DNA from: Pseudomonas graminis
GTDB lineage: Bacteria; Pseudomonadota; Gammaproteobacteria; Pseudomonadales; Pseudomonadaceae
Reading direction: 5' to 3'
NCBI RefSeq assembly: GCF_001705435.1
Contig: NZ_MDEN01000069.1
Location: 558,001-622,000, forward strand
Length of the DNA stretch: 64,000 nt
The notes beneath the pieces were generated by a model. It searched no databases and was not told where the DNA came from. It saw nothing but the letters and a program-made list of their open reading frames with translations. Both the position numbers and the translations under genes were made by a program. Shown in pieces: positions 54,076 to 62,561 of the stretch (positions are counted from its first letter, which is position 1; each line of letters begins with the position of its first letter).

Positions 54076-55365
54076 TCAAATGCTGCCCGGTTGCTGCACA
54101 CTCTCATTCGACGACATCTTCGCCAACCCCATCCGCAAATCCGCGCCACTCGGCTGCTGATAAACCCCCAGCCCAAACTCCGGCAGCACCGCCAGCAGAT
54201 AATCGAAAATATCCCCCTGAATCCGCTCGTAGTCGCCCCAACTGGTGGTGCGGGTGAAGCAGTAGATTTCCAGCGGCACACCCTGCGCCGTGGTTTCCAT
54301 CTGGCGGACCATGCAGGTCATGTCCGGGTGGATGTCGGCGTGGCTTTTCAAATACGCCAGCGCGTAGGCGCGAAACGTGCCGATGTTGGTGATGCGGCGG
54401 CGATTGGCTGACATTTCGGCGACGTTGCCTTGCGCCTCGTTCCACGCCCTGAGCTCGGATTTCTTGCGGCCCATGTAATCCGTCAGCAAGCGAACCTGTG
54501 TCAGCTTCTGTTCTTCTTCATCGGAGACGAACCGCACGCCGCTGGCGTCGATGAACAGGCTGCGCTTGATCCTGCGCCCGCCGGACTGCTGCATGCCGCG
54601 CCAGTTCTTGAACGACTCGGACATCAGGCGCCAGGTGGGGATCGAGACAATGGTCTTGTCGAAATTCTGCACTTTGACAGTGTGCAGGGTGATGTCCACC
54701 ACGTCGCCGTCGGCGCCGACCTGTGGCATTTCGATCCAGTCGCCGACGCGCAGCATGTCGTTGCTGGTCAGCTGCACGCTGGCAACGAAGGACAGCAGGG
54801 TGTCTTTATAGACCAGCAGAATCACCGCCGACATCGCGCCAAGTCCGGAAAGCAGCAACAACGGCGATCGGTCGATCAACGTGGCGACGATGATGATCCC
54901 GGCGAACACGTACAGGATCATTTTCGTCAGCTGCACGTAGCCCTTGATTGAGCGGGTGCGGGCGTGTTCGGTGCGCGCGTAGATGTCCAGCAACGCGTTG
55001 AGCAGCGCGCCGACGGTGAGCATGAGGAAGAGGATGGTGAACGCCAGCGCGATATTGCCGAGCACATGATTGGCGGGATTGCTGAGGTTCGGGACCAGGT
55101 TGAGCCCGAATTGAATGACCACCGAGGGCGTGACCTGGGCCAGTCGATGGAAGACTTTGTTATGCAGGAAGTCATTGAGCCAGAACAGCGATGGCTGGCG
55201 ACTCAGGGCTTTCATGGCGTAGAGGATCACCCACCGCGCCAGCCGCCCGAGGGCGAAAGCAGCGACGAGCAGTAACAGCAATCCGGTGATCGTGCGCAGC
55301 ATTGGCTGGTTTTCCAGCAGCGTCCAGATTTCCTGGGCGCGTAGCCAAAGCGAGTGGGTGTCCAT
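54076..55365 (-). CDS. Mechanosensitive channel, MscS family (YbdG-like)
   Basis: 429 residues. Five N-terminal membrane helices (TITGLLLLLVAAFALGRLARWV first) lead to the pore-lining TM3 (LLLLSGLGAMSAVILLVYKDTLLSFVASVQL), the MscS beta domain (DMLRVGDWIEMPQVGADGDVVDITLHTVKVQNFDKTIVSIPTWRLMSESFKNW) and a large cytoplasmic C-terminal domain with the YbdG insert. It releases small solutes on hypo-osmotic shock. It is a single gene 14 bp from the ArsR stop; the junction marks the right edge of the cassette. Confidence 0.93.
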   Translation of the reverse strand: MDTHSLWLRAQEIWTLLENQPMLRTITGLLLLLVAAFALGRLARWVILYAMKALSRQPSLFWLNDFLHNKVFHRLAQVTPSVVIQFGLNLVPNLSNPANHVLGNIALAFTILFLMLTVGALLNALLDIYARTEHARTRSIKGYVQLTKMILYVFAGIIIVATLIDRSPLLLLSGLGAMSAVILLVYKDTLLSFVASVQLTSNDMLRVGDWIEMPQVGADGDVVDITLHTVKVQNFDKTIVSIPTWRLMSESFKNWRGMQQSGGRRIKRSLFIDASGVRFVSDEEEQKLTQVRLLTDYMGRKKSELRAWNEAQGNVAEMSANRRRITNIGTFRAYALAYLKSHADIHPDMTCMVRQMETTAQGVPLEIYCFTRTTSWGDYERIQGDIFDYLLAVLPEFGLGVYQQPSGADLRMGLAKMSSNESVQQPGSI

Positions 55366-55545
55366 GGGCGCTGGATCTCCTGATCAGAAATGGGGGGCGC
55401 GATTAGAGCATTGATAGGGAAGCGAGGGCAGGGTAGGCCAAATCCGGTAACAAAATAGGCCCTTTGAGCTAAAGAGACTCGGCGAATCCGGCTTAAACCG
55501 GTACCCTATGCGACTGTTTTTTTGTATTACGCCGAGGTAACACCC

Positions 55546-56898
55546 GTGTTCTCCCAATTCGCCCTGCACGAACGCCTGCTAAAAGCCGTGGCCGAACTCA
55601 ATTTCGTCGAGCCTACGCCTGTGCAAACAGCGGCCATTCCGCTGGCGCTGGAAGGACACGATCTACGGGTGACGGCGCAGACCGGCAGCGGCAAGACTGC
55701 CGCGTTCGTATTACCGATGCTCAATCGCCTGATGGGCCCGGCCAAGGTTCGCGTCGACATCCGCGCCGTGATCCTGCTGCCGACCCGCGAGCTGGCCCAG
55801 CAGACGCTCAAGGAAGTGGAGCGTTTCTCCCAGTTCACGTTCATCAAGGCCGGCCTGATCACCGGCGGCGAAGACTTCAAGGTCCAGGCCGCGATGCTGC
55901 GCAAGGTCCCGGACATCCTGATCGGCACGCCGGGCCGCCTGCTGGAGCAACTCAACGCCGGCAACCTCGACCTCAAGCAGGTTGAGTTGCTGGTTCTCGA
56001 CGAAGCCGACCGCATGCTCGACATGGGCTTTGCCGAAGACGTCGAGCGTCTGGCCGGCGAGTGTGCCAATCGTGAGCAGACCATGCTGTTCTCGGCCACC
56101 ACCGGTGGTTCGGGCCTGCGCGAGATGATCGGCAAAGTCCTGAAAGACCCGCAGCATCTGCAGGTCAACAGTGTCAGCGAACTGGCTCCGGGCACTCGTC
56201 AGCAGATCATCACCGCCGACCACAACGTACACAAAGAGCAGGTCCTCAACTGGCTGCTGGCCAATGAGACCTACCAGAAAGCCATCATCTTCACCAACAC
56301 GCGCGCCATGGCCGACCGCATTTACGGTCGTCTCGTGGCGCTCGAGTACAAGGCGTTCGTGCTGCACGGCGACAAAGACCAGAAGGATCGCAAGCTGGCG
56401 ATCGATCGTCTGAAGCAGGGCGGCGTGAAGATCCTGGTGGCGACCGATGTCGCGGCCCGTGGGCTGGACGTCGACGGCCTGGACATGGTCATCAACTTCG
56501 ACATGCCGCGCACCGGCGACGACTACGTTCACCGCATTGGCCGCACTGGCCGTGCCGGCGGCGAAGGGCTGGCGATCTCGCTGATCACCCACGGTGACTG
56601 GAACCTGATGTCCAGCATCGAGCGCTACCTGAAGCAGAAGTTCGAGCGCCGCACGATCAAGGAAGTCAAAGGCACCTACACCGGGCCGAAGAAGGTCAAG
56701 GCATCGGGCAAGGCTGTCGGCGTCAAGAAGAAAAAAACCGATGGCAAAGGTGACAAGAAGGGCGACAAAAAGAAAGCCGTCGCCAAGGGCCCGACCAGAC
56801 GCAAGTCGGTAAATCGTCCGAAGGCCGAGCCTTTGGTCAGCCAGGACGGGATGGCGCCGCTGAAAAAGCGCGTCACGCGTCCACCAGTCGCTGAATAA
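55546..56898 (+). CDS. DEAD-box RNA helicase
   Basis: 450 residues from the GTG at 55546 (GAGG upstream), giving the family start FSQFALHERLLKAVAELNF. Q motif PTPVQ, P-loop AQTGSGKT (44-51), DEAD (152-155), SAT in MLFSATTGGSG, VATDVAARGLDVDGLDMVINFD and DYVHRIGRTGRAGGEG in the second RecA domain. The C-terminal 75 residues are a Lys-rich, unstructured basic tail (KKVKASGKAVGVKKKKTDGKGDKKG) that probably anchors it to RNA. It belongs to the RhlE/SrmB-type ribosome-assembly or mRNA-turnover helicases; the exact gene name is uncertain. Confidence 0.93.
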   Translation: MFSQFALHERLLKAVAELNFVEPTPVQTAAIPLALEGHDLRVTAQTGSGKTAAFVLPMLNRLMGPAKVRVDIRAVILLPTRELAQQTLKEVERFSQFTFIKAGLITGGEDFKVQAAMLRKVPDILIGTPGRLLEQLNAGNLDLKQVELLVLDEADRMLDMGFAEDVERLAGECANREQTMLFSATTGGSGLREMIGKVLKDPQHLQVNSVSELAPGTRQQIITADHNVHKEQVLNWLLANETYQKAIIFTNTRAMADRIYGRLVALEYKAFVLHGDKDQKDRKLAIDRLKQGGVKILVATDVAARGLDVDGLDMVINFDMPRTGDDYVHRIGRTGRAGGEGLAISLITHGDWNLMSSIERYLKQKFERRTIKEVKGTYTGPKKVKASGKAVGVKKKKTDGKGDKKGDKKKAVAKGPTRRKSVNRPKAEPLVSQDGMAPLKKRVTRPPVAE

Positions 56899-57023
56899 CC
56901 CCCTTCTGCCTCCCGGCCAGCCCGCTGAACGGCTGGCCCTTTGCTGGGTCACAACCACTGAGCACCAAGCCCGATGACCGGACGTCACGGGTATTGCCCT
57001 GTTGGCCCACTGGAGGTTGAAAC

Positions 57024-57347
57024 ATGTCTAAACGATACGACTGGGACCTGATCGAGCGTCTGCTGCACCACGTACAAAACAGCGTCGCAATCGAGGATGC
57101 ATCAGAAACGCATGCCGCAGAATTGAGAGCGCTGTTGCTCGAACGTGGATTCATTGCCGCCCACACCAGCGGTGCAGGCGGGAATGGCGAAGGCGCCAGC
57201 CTTACCCCACGAGGCGCAAGCCTGCTGGCGATGATCGACAGCAGCATTCCGGGCAATGACCATCCGCGTCAGGTCTTGAACGATCAGGCCGATGCGCTGG
57301 ATGAGGCGACCTTTGATGAGGTGGCCTCCAAGGCGCAAATCGCCTGA
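57024..57347 (+). CDS. Hypothetical DUF2513-like winged-helix protein
   Basis: 107 residues from the ATG at 57024 (TGGAGG upstream). YDWDLIERLLHHVQNSVAIEDASETHAAELRALLLERGFI looks like a winged-helix start, and LTPRGASLLAMIDSSIPGND matches the wing region of DUF2513/phage-type proteins. The C-terminal tail is acidic (NDQADALDEATFDEVAS). No signal peptide. A Rho-independent terminator directly follows the stop. It may be a small DNA-binding regulator, but this is inferred from the fold pattern only. Confidence 0.6.
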   Translation: MSKRYDWDLIERLLHHVQNSVAIEDASETHAAELRALLLERGFIAAHTSGAGGNGEGASLTPRGASLLAMIDSSIPGNDHPRQVLNDQADALDEATFDEVASKAQIA

Positions 57348-57352
57348 TGCTG

Positions 57353-57379
57353 AAAGCGTCCTGATTAGGACGCTTTTTT
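57353..57379 (+). terminator. Rho-independent terminator overlapping the DUF6279 stop codon
   Basis: AAAGCGTCCT (57353-57362) / AGGACGCTTT (57367-57376), loop GATT, then TTT. The hairpin covers the stop codon of the converging minus-strand gene at 57365-57367. Confidence 0.9.
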
Positions 57380-58237
57380 CATGCTCTTGTAGCAACTTAA
57401 ATCCGTGAAGTCCTTGCGCACGTCGGCGATCTTCGCCAGCAACTTCTGCCGTTGATCACCCGTACTTTGCGCCATCAGGTCCGCAATCAGAAAAATCGCT
57501 GCCTGCTCGGTATGGTCATAGGCTGCTCGGTATTCGGGCGTCCAGAAGGTCTGGCGGTCCTGCAGGAGGCTGGCAATCTTCTGATCGAAATCGGCGGCAT
57601 TGCGCTGTTTCACGGCCGCCAGCAGCAGCGACTGCCAGTGCGCGCGGTTGTCGATCCACAGCCGGTTCTGCTCGCCCAGCGAGGTCGACCATTGCATCAC
57701 CCGCGCCTGCTGCGCGGCATTCAGTTTGCCCATCCACGGCGTCAGACGTTTCTCCATGCGTTGAGCGCGTTCACTGATCTGCTTGTCCAGCGGCTGGTCG
57801 ACGAACTCATCCTCATGCTTGCGCAGGTCCTTGGCGAACGCCGCCTGCATTTCGCCCACTTGCTGATCGTCCAGCTGACGCAGCAGTTCGACCGCCGAGG
57901 GCGTGATTTCTTTGGAGAGGGTAGCGATGGCTTGCCGTGCTTCAGATGTGCGTGCTTTGAGCTGCTCTTGATTGACCTGATTGTTTTCGACCATCCCTTG
58001 CAGACGGTCCAGCCAGTCGAGGTAACCGGGAATCTGGGTGGTGCAGTGCCAGCTCAAGTGCTCTTTCAAGCGCTCATCGAGCCAGTCCTTCTGCGACGCA
58101 TTCATGTCCAGGTAGTCGTTGAGCGACCAAGGGATGATGAAGTCCAGATGTCGATACGTCAGACCAATCTGACTGCACCCCGCCAGCAGCGTCAGGCTCA
58201 GCCACAGCGAAATAAAGGTCTTCAACACAATGCCCAT
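57365..58237 (-). CDS. DUF6279 family lipoprotein
   Basis: 290 residues. Lipoprotein signal LSLTLLAGC (Cys21), then GLTYRHLDFIIPWSLNDYLDMNASQKDWLDERLKEHLSWH, a start typical of this family. The remainder is a long, almost all-helical domain (QLKARTSEARQAIATLSKEITPSAVELLRQLDDQQVGEMQAAFAKDLRKHEDEFVD), predicted as several amphipathic helices. Function unknown. Its stop lies inside the terminator at 57353-57379. Confidence 0.85.
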   Translation of the reverse strand: MGIVLKTFISLWLSLTLLAGCSQIGLTYRHLDFIIPWSLNDYLDMNASQKDWLDERLKEHLSWHCTTQIPGYLDWLDRLQGMVENNQVNQEQLKARTSEARQAIATLSKEITPSAVELLRQLDDQQVGEMQAAFAKDLRKHEDEFVDQPLDKQISERAQRMEKRLTPWMGKLNAAQQARVMQWSTSLGEQNRLWIDNRAHWQSLLLAAVKQRNAADFDQKIASLLQDRQTFWTPEYRAAYDHTEQAAIFLIADLMAQSTGDQRQKLLAKIADVRKDFTDLSCYKSMKKAS

Positions 58238-58300
58238 GACAGCTCCTTGCCGGTTCGTCTCCCCGTTATAGAGCCAGTCAGGTCACAGCGGTTCAACCCA

Positions 58301-59044
58301 TCAGAAAAACGAGCGGACGACCTTCAGCGTGACGGTGCTTTCGCACTGCGTGTTGTGCCCGCTGTAGGCGCTGCAATCGGCGCCGGTCAGGCTCGAACCG
58401 CTGTACATCAGGTTCATGTCCATGCCCAGCACCGGGCGCGATACGTTGAAGGACCAGTCGCTGTAGGCATTGACCACACCGCCGCCGTCGATGATCGTGG
58501 GTGAGTCGAGCTGGTGGTTGCCGTACTGCATGCGCAGGTCCAAGCCCAGCGGAATCATGTCGCCGAGGTCTAGGAACAGGGTGCTGTCCTGGCGACCGGC
58601 GTCAGTGCTGAAGGCGGTGCCGATACGGCTGTCGAAAATGCGGAAGCCGGCGTACAGCTCGTGGCTGTCGAGCTGATCGGTGTTCGGGTAGCTGTAGCGA
58701 ATCACGCCAAGCTCATAACCGAGGGTTTTGTCGAAGGGCTTCTTGAACCCCATGTAGGAGTCGACTTCCAGCGAGGTATCGGGCGCGAGCCCGGTGCTGG
58801 GTGACCATTGCCCGAAGTAGAAGCCGCTTTCGTGGGTCAGGTCGAGTCCGCCATGGAATTTGGAATCGGCACCGCTCGGCGTCACCAGGCCCTGGGCCAT
58901 GGTGCGGCTGGGGGTGGTGCCGAGCTTGAGGCTGAAGTCGCCCAGTTCCCGCTCGATGACCTGAGCGCTGGCGGCGTGATGCATGAAGGCGGCGCAGGCA
59001 AACACCGCACCGGTCCAACGGTTGAAACAGCGAGCATAAGGCAT
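58301..59044 (-). CDS. TorF family putative porin (Gcw_chp-like)
   Basis: 247 residues. Signal peptide (CFNRWTGAVFACAAFMHHAASA-QVIERE) and a beta-barrel of about 12 strands. The family pattern is LGTTPSRTMAQGLVTPSGADSKFHGGLDLTHESGFYFGQW, with the SR...Q pattern, followed by amphipathic strands, and the protein ends in Phe (KVVRSFF). A Cys pair (ADCSAYSGHNTQCESTV) is near the end. It is an outer-membrane channel of unknown substrate. Confidence 0.85.
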   Translation of the reverse strand: MPYARCFNRWTGAVFACAAFMHHAASAQVIERELGDFSLKLGTTPSRTMAQGLVTPSGADSKFHGGLDLTHESGFYFGQWSPSTGLAPDTSLEVDSYMGFKKPFDKTLGYELGVIRYSYPNTDQLDSHELYAGFRIFDSRIGTAFSTDAGRQDSTLFLDLGDMIPLGLDLRMQYGNHQLDSPTIIDGGGVVNAYSDWSFNVSRPVLGMDMNLMYSGSSLTGADCSAYSGHNTQCESTVTLKVVRSFF

Positions 59045-59205
59045 GCTTCACTCCTTTCAGGTTTCGGAGGAGTGGGTCGAAGGTATCTATGCTGACGGCG
59101 AATGGCCCGACAAGAACCGCGATCTAGAGCGTCGCAAGGATACCGCCGATTGGCGATATCTCGCGACCATTGGTCGATTCGATGCAGATGGTCTGAACGT
59201 TGCGA

Positions 59206-59691
59206 TCAGTTCGCGGTGGAAATCAGCTGGTTGACGACGATCAACGCCTGGGGGAAAGAAGGATAACCGCTTGTGGCGACATCCAGTTTTTCGTACCTGG
59301 CGCGATAGGCGCGGGCCTTGTCCTGATCCTCCGTTCCGGCCCGTTGCGCCTGCAGGGCGATGGCCAGCGGGTAGTTGCGGTCGGCGGAGTCATCGAGCTT
59401 GGCATCAACCTGTTTCGGGCTGGCGTTCTGACGCAAGAGCAGGATCGCTTGATAAAACTCCGCCTCGCCGGACGTGTCTTCGCGCGCCGCCCGTTCCAGC
59501 AGGGCGCTGGCGAGCTCGTCGTTTTCAGCGCGGCGCTCGTTGATCAGCAGCTTGGCCTGGAGCATGTCGTTCTGGTACAGCAGATAGTCGGCGCGGCATG
59601 GGCTGCCCGCCACCGAGGTGTCACATCCGTGGGTCGCACAACCGGTCAGCCCGAGGCTTAGCAGGGCGCCGATGATCATCCGTTTGTTCAT
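59206..59691 (-). CDS. Small hypothetical lipoprotein with helical repeat-like region
   Basis: 161 residues. Lipobox GLTGC (Cys18) followed by Cys23 and Cys32 (HGCDTSVAGSPCRADYLLYQ). The rest is helical: AKLLINERRAENDELASALLERAAREDTSGEAEFYQAILLLRQ and VDAKLDDSADRNYPLAIALQAQRAG, resembling TPR/Sel1-like helical hairpins. Function unknown; probably periplasmic. Single gene. Confidence 0.75.
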   Translation of the reverse strand: MNKRMIIGALLSLGLTGCATHGCDTSVAGSPCRADYLLYQNDMLQAKLLINERRAENDELASALLERAAREDTSGEAEFYQAILLLRQNASPKQVDAKLDDSADRNYPLAIALQAQRAGTEDQDKARAYRARYEKLDVATSGYPSFPQALIVVNQLISTAN

Positions 59692-59886
59692 ATCGGTTTC
59701 CGCAGAGACTTCAGCAGTTCAGGGCATCGTCCGTTCTGTTGCCATATCATGCGCGGCGCCATTGACAGGCAGCTCGGTGCGTCATGTGACAAGAGAGTAA
59801 AGCAGAGCTTTGTGCAGCGAGGAGCGATGGACCTGGCGCCTTGTGATCAAAGCGCCTGGATGTCGACCGCGGAGGCGGGAGAAAAT

Positions 59887-60066
59887 TTACTTTTTGCCGA
59901 GGGAGATCTGCTTGGATGGGCCGAAGGTCTGGCCGCTGACACCTTTGGCGATCTGCTGGATCTCGCCACCGGATTTCAAGAAAGCTGCAATTTGCGCGTT
60001 GATCGAATCGCTGGTCTCAACGGCAGGAGCTGGCTTGGCTTTCGAGTTGGATGCTTTTACACGCAT
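59887..60066 (-). CDS. 59-residue conserved hypothetical protein
   Basis: ATG at 60066, TAA at 59887-59889. The sequence starts MRVKASNSKAKPAPAVETSD, then SINAQIAAFLKSGGEIQQI and AKGVSGQTFGPSKQISLGKK. A basic Pro/Ala-rich start is followed by a short helix-turn (INAQIAAFLKSGGEIQQIAKGV) and a basic tail. The FLxxGGxIQxI stretch weakly recalls the tail of the RNA-polymerase-binding protein SutA, from memory only. AT-rich promoter-like sequence lies just upstream (60072-60092, containing TATATAAATTTAATA). Small open frames on the other strand here are not coding. Confidence 0.65.
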   Translation of the reverse strand: MRVKASNSKAKPAPAVETSDSINAQIAAFLKSGGEIQQIAKGVSGQTFGPSKQISLGKK

Positions 60067-60436
60067 GGCTGCAATTGACCTATATAAATTTAATACGGCC
60101 GGCCATCCTATCGGAATTGGCCGGAAATTGCTTGGGTATTATCCGATGAGGGGAGGGCTGTTGCTCGCGCGGTGGTGCAGACATATTCTTCGACATTAGC
60201 CGCTAACTGACTGTTTTAATTGCGATGTTCAATCGGGCGTTCCGTGGTGTTCGACCAGCCTTCATGGCTGCTGCCAGATTCAACGACCTGACGAATGGCT
60301 TGAGCCCGGCACCGTCTGCGCGGTGACGTTCATCAACCCCTTGATTTTCAAAGCAGGCAGCCGACGCCAGAGGCCGATCCGTAACGCCCGCCGGAATTCG
60401 GGTAGAATGCCGCCCACGTAACGAGGGTATCTGCAC
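60067..60436. other. Intergenic region between the 59-residue gene and cvfB
   Basis: 370 bp without a convincing gene. It contains an inverted repeat CCGGCC...GGCCGG around 60093-60123 near the divergent promoter, and a possible -10 box TAGAAT (60403-60408) 29 bp before the cvfB ATG, without a good -35. Otherwise nothing is recognised. Confidence 0.5.
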
Positions 60437-61273
60437 ATGGCTTTAGTCGGGCGCTACAACAGTTTGCAAGTGGTGAAACACACCAACTTCGGTTTATTTC
60501 TGGACGGGGCACAAGATGGCGAAATTCTGCTGCCCAATCGATATATCCCCAAAGATATTCCCAGCGAAGATGAAGACTGGCTCAACGTCTTTATTTATCT
60601 GGACAGCGATGACAAGTTAATCGCGACCACGGAAAAACCCAAGGTTCAGGTGGGTGAATTTGCCAGCCTCAAAGTGGTTGAAGTCAACAGCATCGGCATC
60701 TTTCTGGATTGGGGGCTGCCCAAAGATCTGCTGCTGCCGTACTCGGAAGAAAAGCAGCCGCTGAAGGCCGGCGATTACTGCGTGGTGCATGTCTACCTCG
60801 ACAAGCACACGCGCCGCATCACCGCGACCACGCGTCTGGATCGGTATCTGGACAAGGTGCCCGCCAACTATGCAGTCGGGCAGGAAGTGGACTTGCTGGT
60901 GGCGGAAGAAACCGCGATGGGTTTCAAGGCGATCATCAACAATAAGCACTGGGGCTTGATTCACAAGAACGAGGTGTTCAAGTTCCTGCGTTCGGGCAAA
61001 CAGGAAAAAGGCTTCATCAAGGAAGTGCGCAGCGACGGCAACATCAGCCTGAGCCTGCAGCCAGTGGGCGAACAGCTTGCCAGCAGCCTCAACGCGCAGA
61101 TCCTCGGCAAGTTGCGTGACAACAACGGCGTATTGCCTGTCAGCGACAAGAGCGATCCGCAGGTCATCAGCAACCTGTTCGGCGTCAGCAAGGGCAACTT
61201 CAAGAAAGCGATCGGCGCACTGTACAAGCAGGGCCAGATCGTCATTCACGCCGACCGTATCGAATTGGTCTGA
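60437..61273 (+). CDS. CvfB-like S1 RNA-binding protein (YitL family)
   Basis: 278 residues. S1-type domains in tandem: residues 1-65 (VGRYNSLQVVKHTNFGLFLDGAQDGEILLPNRYIP), 75-130 (VGEFASLKVVEVNSIGIFLDWGLPKDLLLPYSEE) and 145-205 (VGQEVDLLVAEETAMGFKAIINNKHWGLIHKNEVFKFLRSGKQEKGFIKEV), then a C-terminal winged helix (VISNLFGVSKGNFKKAIGALYKQGQIVIH). This is the CvfB/YitL architecture; homologues bind RNA and affect virulence in staphylococci. Ribosome site GAGG before the ATG. A 13-bp hairpin (61284-61315) follows the stop. Confidence 0.9.
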   Translation: MALVGRYNSLQVVKHTNFGLFLDGAQDGEILLPNRYIPKDIPSEDEDWLNVFIYLDSDDKLIATTEKPKVQVGEFASLKVVEVNSIGIFLDWGLPKDLLLPYSEEKQPLKAGDYCVVHVYLDKHTRRITATTRLDRYLDKVPANYAVGQEVDLLVAEETAMGFKAIINNKHWGLIHKNEVFKFLRSGKQEKGFIKEVRSDGNISLSLQPVGEQLASSLNAQILGKLRDNNGVLPVSDKSDPQVISNLFGVSKGNFKKAIGALYKQGQIVIHADRIELV

Positions 61274-61283
61274 CGTGATACTC

Positions 61284-61315
61284 GAGTGCAGCGCCGGGTG
61301 ATCGGCGCTGCACTC
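61284..61315. terminator. Strong hairpin between cvfB and the following minus-strand gene
   Basis: GAGTGCAGCGCCG / CGGCGCTGCACTC, a perfect 13-bp stem with a 6-base loop. It has no T-run but sits between converging genes, 11 bp after the cvfB stop. Confidence 0.6.
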
Positions 61316-61335
61316 GTCAGATCAACGCGGGTTGA

Positions 61336-61716
61336 TCATTTCTGCACGAAGCTGGCGAAGCTCAGGTTCGCGCCATTCGGGCGCATGTCCTTCAAGTACG
61401 AATCCTTGTCAGCCGAGAGCTCCAGGCTCACGGTGGACTTGCGCTTGCCTTCATTGCGAACCACCACCGCGTCTTTTTGATCGCGCAGGAACTTGGTCGT
61501 CACCTTCAGGTGAATCAACTCATCCGTGCTAGGCGTGTGCAGAAGCAGATGCAGCCACTCGTACTGACCCACTGCCAGACGGCTCATGGGCAAATCAAAC
61601 CACCAGATATTGCGCTTGGGGTCGAGCACGGCGAAGTGCGTGTTATTGGTGCCGAGCACGGCGCCGCCGAGCTGTTCATTACGGCGCGCAATGGCCTGCT
61701 GCTTATCGAGTTTCAT
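61336..61716 (-). CDS. Conserved hypothetical protein
   Basis: 126 residues, soluble. LDKQQAIARRNEQLGGAVLGTNNTHFAVLDPKRNIWWFDLPMSRLAVGQYEWLHLLLHTPSTDELIHLKVTTKFLRDQ... suggests an alpha/beta fold with one Trp-rich strand (NIWWFDLP). The C-terminus (LELSADKDSYLKDMRPNGANLSFASFVQ) is well ordered. No known motif is recognised; I have seen similar proteins in other pseudomonads. Single gene. Confidence 0.6.
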   Translation of the reverse strand: MKLDKQQAIARRNEQLGGAVLGTNNTHFAVLDPKRNIWWFDLPMSRLAVGQYEWLHLLLHTPSTDELIHLKVTTKFLRDQKDAVVVRNEGKRKSTVSLELSADKDSYLKDMRPNGANLSFASFVQK

Positions 61717-61872
61717 AACATTCCTGGATCACGGTCTCGTCAACCTGGCCCGACGCCCTGAGCGCCGCCGGTTCGGTCGCGCATTCTCCGGGGTTCTCGG
61801 GGAAACATAAAGGCAAAATTGGCCGGCGCGATTCGCGGTCTTCGACAGGGACGCGGAGCGCCCCGGGCTGCA

Positions 61873-61893
61873 TTCCCACGCGGAGCGTGGGAA
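61873..61893. repeat. Short palindromic repeat (TTCCCACGC family)
   Basis: TTCCCACGC-GGA-GCGTGGGAA. This 21-bp palindrome, within TGCATTCCCACGCGGAGCGT-type sequence, is a common dispersed repeat of P. syringae and related species. It lies 29 bp before REP locus 5. Open frames across it match repeat-derived spurious proteins. Confidence 0.75.
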
Positions 61894-61922
61894 CGATCAA
61901 ATGTCAGCGCCTGAACGGGCCT

Positions 61923-61989
61923 CTTCCCGGCTAAAGCCGGTCCTACAAAAGCGCCGCGTAACTGCGTAGGACCGGCTTTAGCCGGGAAG
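61923..61989. repeat. REP pair (REPIN), locus 5
   Basis: REP copies at 61923-61946 (forward) and 61966-61989 (reverse), spacer 19 bp, cores GGCTAAAGCC and GGCTTTAGCC. No long-repeat tail. The gap 61717-62101 holds only this and the TTCCCACGC palindrome. Confidence 0.9.
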
Positions 61990-62101
61990 CTGTGGATATG
62001 CTTAACGCGGCGTCGCGAATTAATTGAACCTCTGATTCACCGATCCGGTCAGTTCTAGTGTCGAGTTAATGACATCCTATTTCCACCCTGGAGTGAACCC
62101 T

Positions 62102-62293
62102 ATGAGCAGCACCGGCGATAAAGTCAAAGGCATGGCTAACGAAGCAGTAGGCAACGTCAAGCAGGGCGTCGGCAAAGTGACCGACAACGACAAACTGCGT
62201 GCCGAAGGCAAAGCGCAAGAAATCAAGGGCGAAGCCCAACAGACTGTTGGCGAAGCCAAAGACGCTGTGAAAAAAGGCGTCGACAAGGTCTAA
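62102..62293 (+). CDS. CsbD family stress protein
   Basis: 63 residues from the ATG at 62102 ([21 protein letters not shown]); an upstream in-frame Met is not used. It is made almost entirely of charged, amphipathic helix repeats with KGxAxExVGxxKxxVGKV-type spacing ([41 protein letters not shown]). This is the CsbD family, induced by general stress in many bacteria; it probably binds membranes or stays disordered. A hairpin follows at 62346-62378. Confidence 0.9.
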   Translation: MSSTGDKVKGMANEAVGNVKQGVGKVTDNDKLRAEGKAQEIKGEAQQTVGEAKDAVKKGVDKV

Positions 62294-62345
62294 ATCCCTT
62301 GCGCCCTGAGCCCAATGGCTCCAGGCGACCTGATTTGCGACACCG

Positions 62346-62378
62346 TAACGGCCATCCTCTGATGGCCGTTATCATTTG
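62346..62378 (+). terminator. Probable terminator of the CsbD gene
   Basis: TAACGGCCATC (62346-62356) / GATGGCCGTTA (62361-62371) with a 4-base loop, then TCATTTG. The T-run is short, so termination may be partial. Confidence 0.6.
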
Positions 62379-62561
62379 CGTCACCGACCGCCTGAAACAC
62401 ATCAAATGTAGCCAACACCCCGGGCACCCTGTAAAAAGCCAGCCCGTTCGGGTAACTGACGGAATTTCAACGCCATTGCCCGCTCGTATGCATACCGCTT
62501 GTAGATACGCTTGAATCAATAATCGTGCTTCGGCTACATCTGTGTCGCGAAAGGAGACGCC

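Noticed and set aside
59749-60199. Plus-strand frames over 59.7-60.2 kb
   Set aside because: They overlap the better-supported 59-residue minus-strand gene and have no motif or ribosome site.
61703-61900. 65-codon frame across the TTCCCACGC palindrome
   Set aside because: Derived from a dispersed palindrome; similar spurious proteins are common in P. syringae annotations.
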